Assembly: GCA_039916225.1 (NCBI GenBank)
Contig: JBDSLU010000339.1
Coordinates: forward strand, 1 to 7,787
DNA length: 7,787 nucleotides
DNA from: JBDSLU01 sp039916225
GTDB taxonomy: Bacteria > Acidobacteriota > Vicinamibacteria > Vicinamibacterales > Vicinamibacteraceae
Direction: 5' to 3'
This document shows positions 1 through 6,911 of this stretch, in pieces. The translations under genes and the position numbers were made by a program. The notes under the pieces are model-generated. The model made no database searches. It had not been told where the DNA came from and saw only the letters and a program-made list of their open reading frames with translations. Each line of letters opens with the position of its first letter. Position 1 is the first letter of the stretch.

Positions 1-2
1 GC

Positions 3-827
3 CTCTTCGACGCCCGCGTCGAGCTGGCCGCCGCCCTCGGCGTTGCCAGCAGCGGCACCGACGCGAGTCTTCCGGTCGCAGCGAAGGATCCGTTCCCGGT
101 GGCGCCCGACGCCGCCGCGCTGCAGCCGTGGGTCGGCGCGACGGCCGCCGCCGGCCAGCGCCGCGACCTCGAAGCGGCGTCGCGCCGCGAGGAAGCCGCC
201 GTCATCCTGCAGCGCAACGCCGTCACCGAGCTGCGCTCGCGCCTCGACCTCTCGGCGTCGATGTTCTATACCGCACTTGGCGAAGTCGGCGACGTCGCCA
301 CCGAGGGACTGGATGCGGATCAGCGACCGGTGTATCGCCGTGACGGCTACGCCGAAGCGCTCGACCGCTGGGTCGGCCCGAGCTTCACGCTGACGCTGAA
401 CTACGAGAAGCCGCTCGGCAACAACAGCGCCAAGGGCCGCCTGGCGGCGCGCGAGGCCGAACGCCGCACCCGTGCCATCGAGACCGCAGATCTGCGCCGG
501 CAGGTCCGCCTCAACGTGGCCCGCACCGCGACGGCGCTGATCGAGACGATCGGTCGCCTCAAGCAGACCCAGGCGGCGTCGCAGTACTACGACCAGACGA
601 TCACCTCGGAGCTGGGGCGCTTCCGCGCCGGTGAAGCGACGCTGATCAACACGATCCAGACCGAGCAGCAGGCGACCGAGACCGACCTCTCGACCATTGC
701 GGCGCAGCAGGCCGTCGCCAACCTGCTCGCCCAGCTCCGCTTCGAAAGCGGCACGCTGGTCACCAACGCCACCGTCAGCGCCCCGACGCTGGTCTCGCTG
801 CCGACGGCGGCGGGGAGGACTCGATGA
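3..827 (+). CDS. TolC-family outer-membrane efflux protein, 3' part (start outside window)
   Basis: Only the C-terminal ~274 residues are present. The reading frame is open from the first complete codon at position 3 to TGA at 825-827, with no convincing start inside, so the gene begins upstream. It matches the second half of an outer-membrane efflux protein, which forms a trimeric channel through outer membrane and periplasm. Visible parts are a long helical stretch, a beta-hairpin-like segment (RLDLSASMFYTALG, then FTLTLNYEKPLGNN) and the family-typical motif PLGNNSAKGRLA (from 411). After these come long helices ending in RAGEATLINT (from 624) and LAQLRFESGTLV. The same motifs recur in the next gene (PIGNNAAKGRLA, RAGEATLIDT, LARLRFEAGQLV), so the two are paralogues. 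The stop overlaps the next start by 4 bases. The probable role is the outer-membrane exit for the exporter encoded downstream. The family is secure; the partnership is inferred from position. Confidence 0.88.
   Translation, partial: LFDARVELAAALGVASSGTDASLPVAAKDPFPVAPDAAALQPWVGATAAAGQRRDLEAASRREEAAVILQRNAVTELRSRLDLSASMFYTALGEVGDVATEGLDADQRPVYRRDGYAEALDRWVGPSFTLTLNYEKPLGNNSAKGRLAAREAERRTRAIETADLRRQVRLNVARTATALIETIGRLKQTQAASQYYDQTITSELGRFRAGEATLINTIQTEQQATETDLSTIAAQQAVANLLAQLRFESGTLVTNATVSAPTLVSLPTAAGRTR
814..827 (+). promoter_or_regulatory. Shine-Dalgarno and ATGA translational-coupling junction
   Basis: GGAGGA at 814-819 lies 4 bases before ATG at 824-826, and that ATG overlaps the upstream TGA (825-827). 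This is the only strong ribosome-binding site among the starts in the window. It fixes the start of the long TolC-like gene. The overlap implies that the two channel proteins are translated in a coupled manner from one mRNA. Confidence 0.75.
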
Positions 828-3229
828 CGCCGACTCACCTCGCGGTCGCGGCCGCGGTGAGCCTGGCGCTGGTGCCCGCGATCGCGGGCGCCCAGGCCAC
901 ACCGCGGCAGCCCGCTCCACCGACGACCACGCGGCCGCAGCCGGCGCGCCCGCAGCCGACGACGCCGCCGGCCACGCCAACGCGGACGCTGCCGCCGGCC
1001 ACCAGCACGCCGCCGCCAGGCACCGTCGATCCGACCAGCGGCCAGCCGCGTCCCGGCCTGCAGCCGGCGCAGACGGCGCCGCCCGTGGCGCTGCCGGCGG
1101 TCACCGGCGCCATCGGCGCCGACGCGATCGCCGCGCGTCCGTTCCTGGGCGGCAAGGCCCCGGGGCCGCAGATCACGCTGTCGCAGGCGATCGATCTGGT
1201 GCTCAAGTACCAGCCGCGCCTGGCGCTGGCGGCGCAGGACACACTCACCGCTCGCGCCCAGGTGCAGCAGGCCAACGGCCTGTTCGACACGACGTTCACG
1301 TTCGCGCCTGGTGCCGACTACACCCAGCAGCCGGTCGCGCCGGGCTTCCTGAAGCAGCAGTTGAACAACCGGACGCTGATGAAGCAGCTGCACCTGGGCT
1401 TCACCGCCGCCAACCTGCAGCTGCGAGACATTCTGGCCACGTTGACGAGCTCCGACCCCGACAACGCACCGCCCCTGCCCAGGTGTCCGCTGAACTTCAG
1501 CTTCGACTTCGCGACGGACGCCGTCACGCTCGACGGTCTCGACCGATCGGAGGTGGCGGCGCTTGGCATCAACCAGGATCAGTTCCCGTTCGTCATCGCC
1601 GACCTGGAGCGGTCCCTGGGCGTCGACCTTCGCGGGTTCTGCAACGGCTCCTTCGGCCAGGATCCGCTCGACGCCATCCTGTTCGACCTCAGCTATGGGC
1701 GACTCGTGAAGATCGACCAGGGCCGGCCGTTCGGTTTGGAAGGCGTGCTGTTGAGCGGCGTCGAAGCGCCGAAGGAAGCGGTCCGCCTGCTCGCCGAGAT
1801 CAGCGAAGCGGTCGCGGCCCGCGCGCGCCTGGCGCTCGAGCGCCTGGGCCCGATGCCGACGGATCAGTTCACCCGCCACGTCAGCCTGCGCACCGCGCTC
1901 AACAAGCCGCTGCGCAATGGCATGTCGGCCAGCGTCGAGCTGCTGCTCGAGAGCGAAGAGAACAACTTCCGCGACAAGACCCTCGATCCGACGTTCGGCG
2001 GCGCCGGCTTCCCGCCGCGCTTCCCGTCCAGCCTGACGTTCGGGCTGGTGATGCCGCTCGGTCGCGGCCGCGGCAGCGTCAGCGTCGCGGCGCAGGAACG
2101 CGCCTCGCTGTTCACGGTCCGGGCACGCCAGGAGCAGTCCCGCCAGATCGCGACCGAGGAGGTCTACCGGACGCTGCTCGCCTACATCCGCCTGATCGCG
2201 GCGCAGGACAACCTGAAGCTGGCCCAGTCGTCGGCCGAGCGGCAGACGTCGCTCGTCGGCCTGATCGATCAGCGCGTCCGCGGTGGTGAAGCCGCCCGCG
2301 TCGAAAGCTTCCGCGCCCAGGCGCGTTCGGCGGTCGTGGCGTCGTCGGTCGCCGGTGCGCAGGCCGAGCTCGTCGACGCGCGCATGAGCCTCGCCGAAGC
2401 CATGGGCATCGACGTGAGCAGCCTGGCCGAGGCGCCGGCGGCGTCCGATCGCTTCGCCGACGTTCGCGTCGATCAGCAGGCCGTGACGGCGCTCATCGCC
2501 TCGGCGATGGAGTCGCGGCGCGACCGGCTGGCGCTCGACGAGGCCCGCCGTGCATCGGCCGAGCTCGCCGCGGGCGCGCGCGCCGACACGCGTCGCGTCT
2601 ACGACGTCAATCTGAGCGGCGGCATCGCGCAGGCCTACGAGGGCGAGAACTTCCGCTTCCTGCCCGACGAGCGCAACCCGATCTTCAGCGAGCTGAATCC
2701 GCCGACCGAGTTCGACGAGACGCACCGCTTCTACTCGCCCAAGGGCTACTGGCGCGGGCTGAGCGGTCGCTGGGAGCCGTTCGTGACGGCCTCCATTTCC
2801 TTCGAGCTGCCGATCGGCAACAACGCCGCCAAGGGCCGTCTGGCGCAGGCGCAGGCGACGCTGCGTTCGTCGGAGATCCAGTATCGCGATCGGACGCGCC
2901 TGATCGGCGACAACATCACCGGCGTGGTGCAGACGCTGCGCGCGGCGGCCGAGGGCGTGTTGCGCGCCCGTGAAGCCGTCGACCGGACGCAGACCACCTT
3001 TGACGGCGCGCTCAGCCAGCTGCGGGCCGGCGAAGCGACGCTGATCGACACGCTGACGACGGAAGAAGAACTGCTCGGCGACCAGACCGAGCTGCTGCGG
3101 CAGCAGCAGGTGTACCTGAGCACGCTGGCGCGGCTGCGGTTCGAAGCCGGCCAGCTCGTGACGTTCTCGGGCCTGGGCGACGCCAGCGAATCGCTTCGCT
3201 TCCTGCCGACCGAATTCGTCGTGCGCTGA
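824..3229 (+). CDS. Large TolC-family outer-membrane efflux protein with proline-rich N-terminus and cysteine-containing insert
   Basis: The 801-residue protein is well above the ~450-500 residues usual for TolC-type channels. Residues 1-25 look like a signal peptide, with a hydrophobic run (LAVAAAVSLALVPAIAGA) and likely cleavage after AGA or AQA. Residues ~26-95 are rich in Pro, Thr and Ala and should be disordered. The channel fold starts near residue 117 (ITLSQAIDLVLKYQPRLALA), followed by the first strand (FDTTFTF, 154-160). A region of ~170-350 does not look like TolC repeat, and it carries the only two cysteines, C221 and C273. The fold resumes with ALNKPLRNG (358-366) and FGLVMPLGRGRG. 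The second half has PIGNNAAKGRLA (from 663) and RAGEATLIDT (734-743), shared with the upstream paralogue. The predicted role is the outer-membrane duct for the HlyD/C39-ABC exporter encoded next. The start is fixed by the Shine-Dalgarno and ATGA overlap. The family call is firm; the function of the extra regions is unknown. Confidence 0.92.
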   Translation: MTPTHLAVAAAVSLALVPAIAGAQATPRQPAPPTTTRPQPARPQPTTPPATPTRTLPPATSTPPPGTVDPTSGQPRPGLQPAQTAPPVALPAVTGAIGADAIAARPFLGGKAPGPQITLSQAIDLVLKYQPRLALAAQDTLTARAQVQQANGLFDTTFTFAPGADYTQQPVAPGFLKQQLNNRTLMKQLHLGFTAANLQLRDILATLTSSDPDNAPPLPRCPLNFSFDFATDAVTLDGLDRSEVAALGINQDQFPFVIADLERSLGVDLRGFCNGSFGQDPLDAILFDLSYGRLVKIDQGRPFGLEGVLLSGVEAPKEAVRLLAEISEAVAARARLALERLGPMPTDQFTRHVSLRTALNKPLRNGMSASVELLLESEENNFRDKTLDPTFGGAGFPPRFPSSLTFGLVMPLGRGRGSVSVAAQERASLFTVRARQEQSRQIATEEVYRTLLAYIRLIAAQDNLKLAQSSAERQTSLVGLIDQRVRGGEAARVESFRAQARSAVVASSVAGAQAELVDARMSLAEAMGIDVSSLAEAPAASDRFADVRVDQQAVTALIASAMESRRDRLALDEARRASAELAAGARADTRRVYDVNLSGGIAQAYEGENFRFLPDERNPIFSELNPPTEFDETHRFYSPKGYWRGLSGRWEPFVTASISFELPIGNNAAKGRLAQAQATLRSSEIQYRDRTRLIGDNITGVVQTLRAAAEGVLRAREAVDRTQTTFDGALSQLRAGEATLIDTLTTEEELLGDQTELLRQQQVYLSTLARLRFEAGQLVTFSGLGDASESLRFLPTEFVVR

Positions 3230-3245
3230 GGCGTCCGGGCAAGGG

Positions 3246-3273
3246 GACGCGGCCGGTCACGGCCGGCCGCGTC
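3246..3273 (+). terminator. Strong GC hairpin between TolC-like gene and adaptor gene (possible terminator or processing element)
   Basis: A perfect 11-base inverted repeat, GACGCGGCCGG (3246-3256) and CCGGCCGCGTC (3263-3273), encloses a 6-base loop. It begins 16 bases after the stop of the TolC-like gene. No T-tract follows, so it is not a classical intrinsic terminator. It could partially terminate transcription, protect the 3' end of the upstream mRNA, or mark the end of one transcript. The remainder of the 111-base gap shows no recognisable promoter. Confidence 0.4.
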
Positions 3274-3340
3274 GGCGTCGAACTCGTCACGGCACCGTCG
3301 TCGGTGTCGACGTTCACAGTCGTTCCAACAGGCGGCGACC

Positions 3341-4573
3341 ATGTCTGAAAATCCCCTCTTCCGGAAGGCCGCGCTCGACAAGCTGGCGTCCCCCGAACGC
3401 CTCGACGTCCTCATGCAAGTCACCTCCCCGATGGGATGGCTGGCCCTCACGACGGTCGCCGGCATCCTCATCGGCGCCATCTTCTGGAGCATCTTCGGCT
3501 CCATTCCCGAGCGCATCAACGGCGAGGGCGTGCTGCTGCGCGGCGGCGCCAACAAGGAAATCCGCTCGACCGGGTCCGGCACGCTGTCCAGCCTCGACCT
3601 GAAGGAAGGCCAGACGATCACCGTCGGGCAGGTCCTCGGCACGATCTCGGCGGCCGGCAACAACGAAGAGGTCAACGTCGCCCGGACCAAGGTCCAGCAG
3701 CTCGAGAACCAGCGCGCGAGCAGCTCGATGGATTCCGATCAGACCGTCGCCGCAGCACAGTCGCAGATTGCCCGGCTGCGCGGCGACCTCGATCTCAAGC
3801 GCCTCGACCTGCAGCGGGCCCAGGGCGAAGTGGCCCGCCTCGAGCCGCTCTTCAAGGACGGCGGGATCACGGCGCAGCGCATGGAAGGCGCGCGCAGCCA
3901 GGTCAGCGCCGCCCAGTCGCAGATCACCAGCCTCAACGGCCAGATCGCGGCGGAAGAGAACCGGGCCCGTTCGGCGCGCTCCGGCGGCGCCGGGCTGGAG
4001 ACGCAAATCAACATCGCCCGTGCCGAACTGGCGCGCGTCGTGGCCCGGGTCGGCTCGCAGGAGTCGCTGACCAGCAGCGTCGCCGGGCGGGTCATCGAAG
4101 TCCGCAAGAACATCGGCGACACCGTCGCCCAGAACGACGTCGTGGCGACGCTCGAGGACGCGACGGCCACCGTCCAGGTCATCGCCTTCGTCGACGCCTC
4201 CGTCGGCCGCCGCATCACGGCGGGCATGCCCGCCGAGGTCTCGCCGACCGACGTGAGGCGCGAGGAGTACGGCTTCATGATCGCCAACGTGTCGGAGCGC
4301 GGCGAATTCGCCGCCACCGACGCATACATCATGTCGCGCATGCGCAACGAGTCGGTGACCAAGAAGCTGACCGCGCAGGGAACCGTCCTCGAGGTCCGGG
4401 CGGCGCTGAAGGTCAAAGATTCGACGCCGAGCGGCTTCGAGTGGTCGACGTCCGGCGGACCACCGACCAAGATCGGCGGCAACACCCTCGTGTCGATCAA
4501 CATCGTGGTCGCCCGCAAGGCGCCGATCACGATGGTGATGCCGTTCCTGCGCAAGACCTTCGGCGTCGCCTGA
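3341..4573 (+). CDS. HlyD-family periplasmic adaptor of NHLP/NHLM-type bacteriocin secretion system
   Basis: This 410-residue membrane-fusion protein links an inner-membrane ABC exporter to an outer-membrane channel. The N-terminus (LFRKAALDKLASPERLDVLM, residues 6-25) is the cytoplasmic motif I recall from the NHLM secretion-protein family (TIGR03794). A single transmembrane segment spans ~32-53 and the rest should be periplasmic. Residues ~73-102 form the first lipoyl-like half (STGSGTLSSLDLKEGQTITV). Residues ~109-240 are a heptad-rich alpha-hairpin, and the second lipoyl half follows (SVAGRVIEVRKNIGDTVAQ). The C-terminal beta domain includes YGFMIANVSERGEF (from 310) and STPSGFEWS (361-369), also familiar from this family. 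The start is the first ATG, with only a weak AGGCGG at 3330-3335. The gene lies 111 bases after the TolC-like gene and 37 bases before the ABC exporter, its obvious partner. I recognised the family from memory of its motifs, without a profile search. Confidence 0.9.
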   Translation: MSENPLFRKAALDKLASPERLDVLMQVTSPMGWLALTTVAGILIGAIFWSIFGSIPERINGEGVLLRGGANKEIRSTGSGTLSSLDLKEGQTITVGQVLGTISAAGNNEEVNVARTKVQQLENQRASSSMDSDQTVAAAQSQIARLRGDLDLKRLDLQRAQGEVARLEPLFKDGGITAQRMEGARSQVSAAQSQITSLNGQIAAEENRARSARSGGAGLETQINIARAELARVVARVGSQESLTSSVAGRVIEVRKNIGDTVAQNDVVATLEDATATVQVIAFVDASVGRRITAGMPAEVSPTDVRREEYGFMIANVSERGEFAATDAYIMSRMRNESVTKKLTAQGTVLEVRAALKVKDSTPSGFEWSTSGGPPTKIGGNTLVSINIVVARKAPITMVMPFLRKTFGVA

Positions 4574-4610
4574 GCCTCCGATCCGAGCACGAGACAGCCG
4601 AGAACGAGAC

Positions 4611-6896
4611 ATGTCGGACGACGCCGTCGTCGAGGCCGAAAAGCCCAAGCCCCTGCCGCCGCCGCCCCGGAAGCGCGTCAAGACGCCGACCATCCTGCAG
4701 ATGGAGGCCGTCGAGTGCGGCGCCGCGGCGCTCGCCAAGATCCTGGCCTACTTCGGCCGGTGGGTGGCGCTCGAGGAGCTGCGCCACGAGTGCGGCGTAT
4801 CGCGCGACGGCAGCAAGGCCAGCAACGTGCTGCGCGCCGCACGCAAGTACGGCCTCGACGCCAAGGGCTACAAATACGAGGAAATCGAGAAGCTCTACAC
4901 GCTGCCCTTCCCGGTCATCCTGTTCTGGAACTTCAACCACTTCGTGGTGCTGGAAGGCTTCGGCAAGGGCAAGGCCTTCCTGAACGATCCGGCGCAGGGC
5001 CCGCGCGAGATCTCGATGGCGGAGCTGGACGGCTCCTACTCGGGCGTCGTCCTGACCTTCGCCAAGGGCGCCGAGTTCAAGAAGGGCGGCCAGGCTCCGA
5101 ACATGCTGCCGGCGCTGCGCCGGCGCCTCGTCGGGTCGGAAGGGGCGCTCTTCTACGTGATGATCTGCGGCCTGCTGCTGGTCATCCCCGGTCTCGTCAT
5201 CCCGACCTTCACGCGCATCTTCATCGATGACTTCCTGGTCGGCAGCCAGGAGTGGATCGTCCGGCCGCTGCTGTGGTTCATGGCCGCCACCATCGGCATC
5301 CAGGCGATCCTGACGTGGCTGCAGCGCTACTACCTGCTGCGGCTCGAGACCAAGCTGGCGCTCGGCACGTCGAGCCGCTTCTTCAACCACATCCTGCGGT
5401 TGCCGGCCGCCTACTTCGGCCAGCGCTTCGCCGGCGAGATCGGGTCGCGCGTCCAGATCAACGACGACGTCGCCAAGATCATCGGCGGCCGGCTGGCGAC
5501 GACCGTCATCGACAGCGTCCTGACGATCTTCTACGCGACGCTGATGTTCCTCTACGACGCCAAGCTGACCTTCGCGGTGCTGCTGCTGTCGGCGTTCAAC
5601 ATCGCCGCGGTCAAGGCGGCGAGCCGGGCCCGGACCGACGCCAGCCGGCGCCTCAAGCAGGATCTCGGCAAGCTGCAGGGCACGGCGATGAACGGTCTCA
5701 AGATGATCGAGACCCTCAAGGCGACCGGATCCGAGGGCGAGTTCTTCGGCCGCTGGGCCGGCTACTACGCCAAGTCGATCAACACCACGCAGCAGCTCGG
5801 CGTGCTCGGCCAGATCGGCGGCGCGGTGCCGCCGTTCGTCCAGACCGCGACCACGGCCGCGGTGCTGGTGCTCGGGGGCATGAAGGTGATGCGCGGCGAG
5901 TTCACCGTCGGCATGCTGGTCGCCTACCAGACGCTGCTCGGCAGCTTCACCCGCCCGCTCGCCAGCTTCGTCAACTTCAGCTCGTCGCTGCAGGAGCTCC
6001 AGGCCGACATGAACCGCCTGGACGACGTGCTGCGCTACCCCGCCGACGCGCAGTACCGGGAAGCAGCAGCGGGCGAGGCTGGCAAGGACGGCGCGGCCGT
6101 CGGGGCCGTCGGCGCGGACGGCAAGCCGATCGCCGCCGCACCGGTCGTCACCCGTCCGCCACAGGCCCGCGTCAAGCTGTCTGGCCGGGTCGAGCTGCGC
6201 AACATCACCTTCGGCTACAGCCCGCTCGACAAGCCCCTCATCTCCGACTTCAACCTGGTCGTCGAGCCGGGCCGGCGCGTCGCGCTGATCGGCGCCAGCG
6301 GCAGCGGCAAGTCGACCGTCGCCAAGATCGTCTCCGGCCTCTACGAGCCGTGGGGTGGCGAGATCCTGTTCGACGACGTGCCGCGGCAGAATCTGCCGCG
6401 CGACCTGATCGTCAACTCGATGGCGGTAGTCGACCAGGAAGTGTTCCTGTTCGGCGGCTCGGTCACGGAGAACGTCACGATGTGGGACCCGACGATTTCC
6501 GGGCCGCGCGTCGTCCAGGCGGCCCGTGACGCCGCCATCGACGAGGTCGTCGCGGCCCGCGAGGGCGGCTACCAGTCGCGCATCCAGGAAGGCGGCGGCA
6601 ACTTCAGCGGCGGCCAGTGCCAGCGCCTCGAGATCGCCCGGGCCCTGGTCGGCGAGCCGACCATCGTCGTCATGGACGAAGCGACGAGCGCGCTCGACCC
6701 GACCACCGAGATGATGATCGACGAAAGCATGCGCCGCCGTGGCTGCACCACGATCATCATCGCGCACCGGCTCAGCACCATCCGCGACAGCGACGAGATC
6801 ATCGTCATGGAGCGCGGCGAGATCGTCCAGCGCGGCACGCACGACGAGATGAAAGACATCGAAGGCCCGTACAAGCACCTCGTCGGTCACCAGTAA
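4611..6896 (+). CDS. NHLP-type peptidase-containing ABC exporter (C39 peptidase / permease / ATPase)
   Basis: This 761-residue protein has the three-domain layout of bacteriocin exporters and resembles the NHLM ABC1 family (TIGR03796). The C39 peptidase (~23-150) cuts leader peptides after a double glycine. All its key residues are present: Q30, C36 in MEAVECGAAAL, H110 in FNHFVVLEG and D126 in NDP. The membrane domain starts near residue 181 (LFYVMICGLLLVIPGLVIP) and runs to ~446 with about six hydrophobic segments. An Ala/Gly-rich linker (~482-525) precedes the ATPase. The ATPase has A-loop Y536, Walker A GASGSGKST (561-569, K567), Q-loop Q609, signature FSGGQCQRLEIARAL (from 665), Walker B IVVMDE (D689, E690), D-loop SALD and H719 in IIIAHRLST. 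It should be active for cleavage and export and work as a dimer in the inner membrane with the adaptor encoded just upstream. The ATG at 4611 is the first in frame; its ribosome site is weak. The substrate is unknown. Confidence 0.94.
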   Translation: MSDDAVVEAEKPKPLPPPPRKRVKTPTILQMEAVECGAAALAKILAYFGRWVALEELRHECGVSRDGSKASNVLRAARKYGLDAKGYKYEEIEKLYTLPFPVILFWNFNHFVVLEGFGKGKAFLNDPAQGPREISMAELDGSYSGVVLTFAKGAEFKKGGQAPNMLPALRRRLVGSEGALFYVMICGLLLVIPGLVIPTFTRIFIDDFLVGSQEWIVRPLLWFMAATIGIQAILTWLQRYYLLRLETKLALGTSSRFFNHILRLPAAYFGQRFAGEIGSRVQINDDVAKIIGGRLATTVIDSVLTIFYATLMFLYDAKLTFAVLLLSAFNIAAVKAASRARTDASRRLKQDLGKLQGTAMNGLKMIETLKATGSEGEFFGRWAGYYAKSINTTQQLGVLGQIGGAVPPFVQTATTAAVLVLGGMKVMRGEFTVGMLVAYQTLLGSFTRPLASFVNFSSSLQELQADMNRLDDVLRYPADAQYREAAAGEAGKDGAAVGAVGADGKPIAAAPVVTRPPQARVKLSGRVELRNITFGYSPLDKPLISDFNLVVEPGRRVALIGASGSGKSTVAKIVSGLYEPWGGEILFDDVPRQNLPRDLIVNSMAVVDQEVFLFGGSVTENVTMWDPTISGPRVVQAARDAAIDEVVAAREGGYQSRIQEGGGNFSGGQCQRLEIARALVGEPTIVVMDEATSALDPTTEMMIDESMRRRGCTTIIIAHRLSTIRDSDEIIVMERGEIVQRGTHDEMKDIEGPYKHLVGHQ

Positions 6897-6911
6897 CCCT
6901 GTCCGATTCAG

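Noticed and set aside
587..2725. 712-codon open frame on the - strand opposite the TolC-like genes
   Set aside because: It spans the junction of two clearly coding + strand genes and gives an Arg/Gln/Val-rich product with no domain. It is an antisense shadow.
3314..4738. 474-codon - strand open frame opposite the adaptor gene
   Set aside because: It crosses the adaptor/exporter boundary and has biased composition and no motifs. It is a shadow of the + strand genes.
3436..4983. 515-codon + strand frame overlapping adaptor and exporter in another frame
   Set aside because: The product is extremely Arg/Gly/Pro-rich and conflicts with two well-supported genes. It is a frame shadow.
6382..6400. 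9-bp inverted repeat with a 1-base centre (CGCGGCAGA / TCTGCCGCG)
   Set aside because: It is fully inside the conserved ATPase coding region (PRQNLPRD) and is explained by codon choice. The loop is too small for a stable hairpin.
4527..6890. 787-codon open frame on the - strand, almost co-extensive with the ABC exporter gene
   Set aside because: The opposite strand encodes a textbook exporter with all motifs intact. The minus-strand product is compositionally biased (Asp, Arg, Ala, Leu, Val) with no recognisable domain, as expected for antisense frames in very GC-rich DNA.
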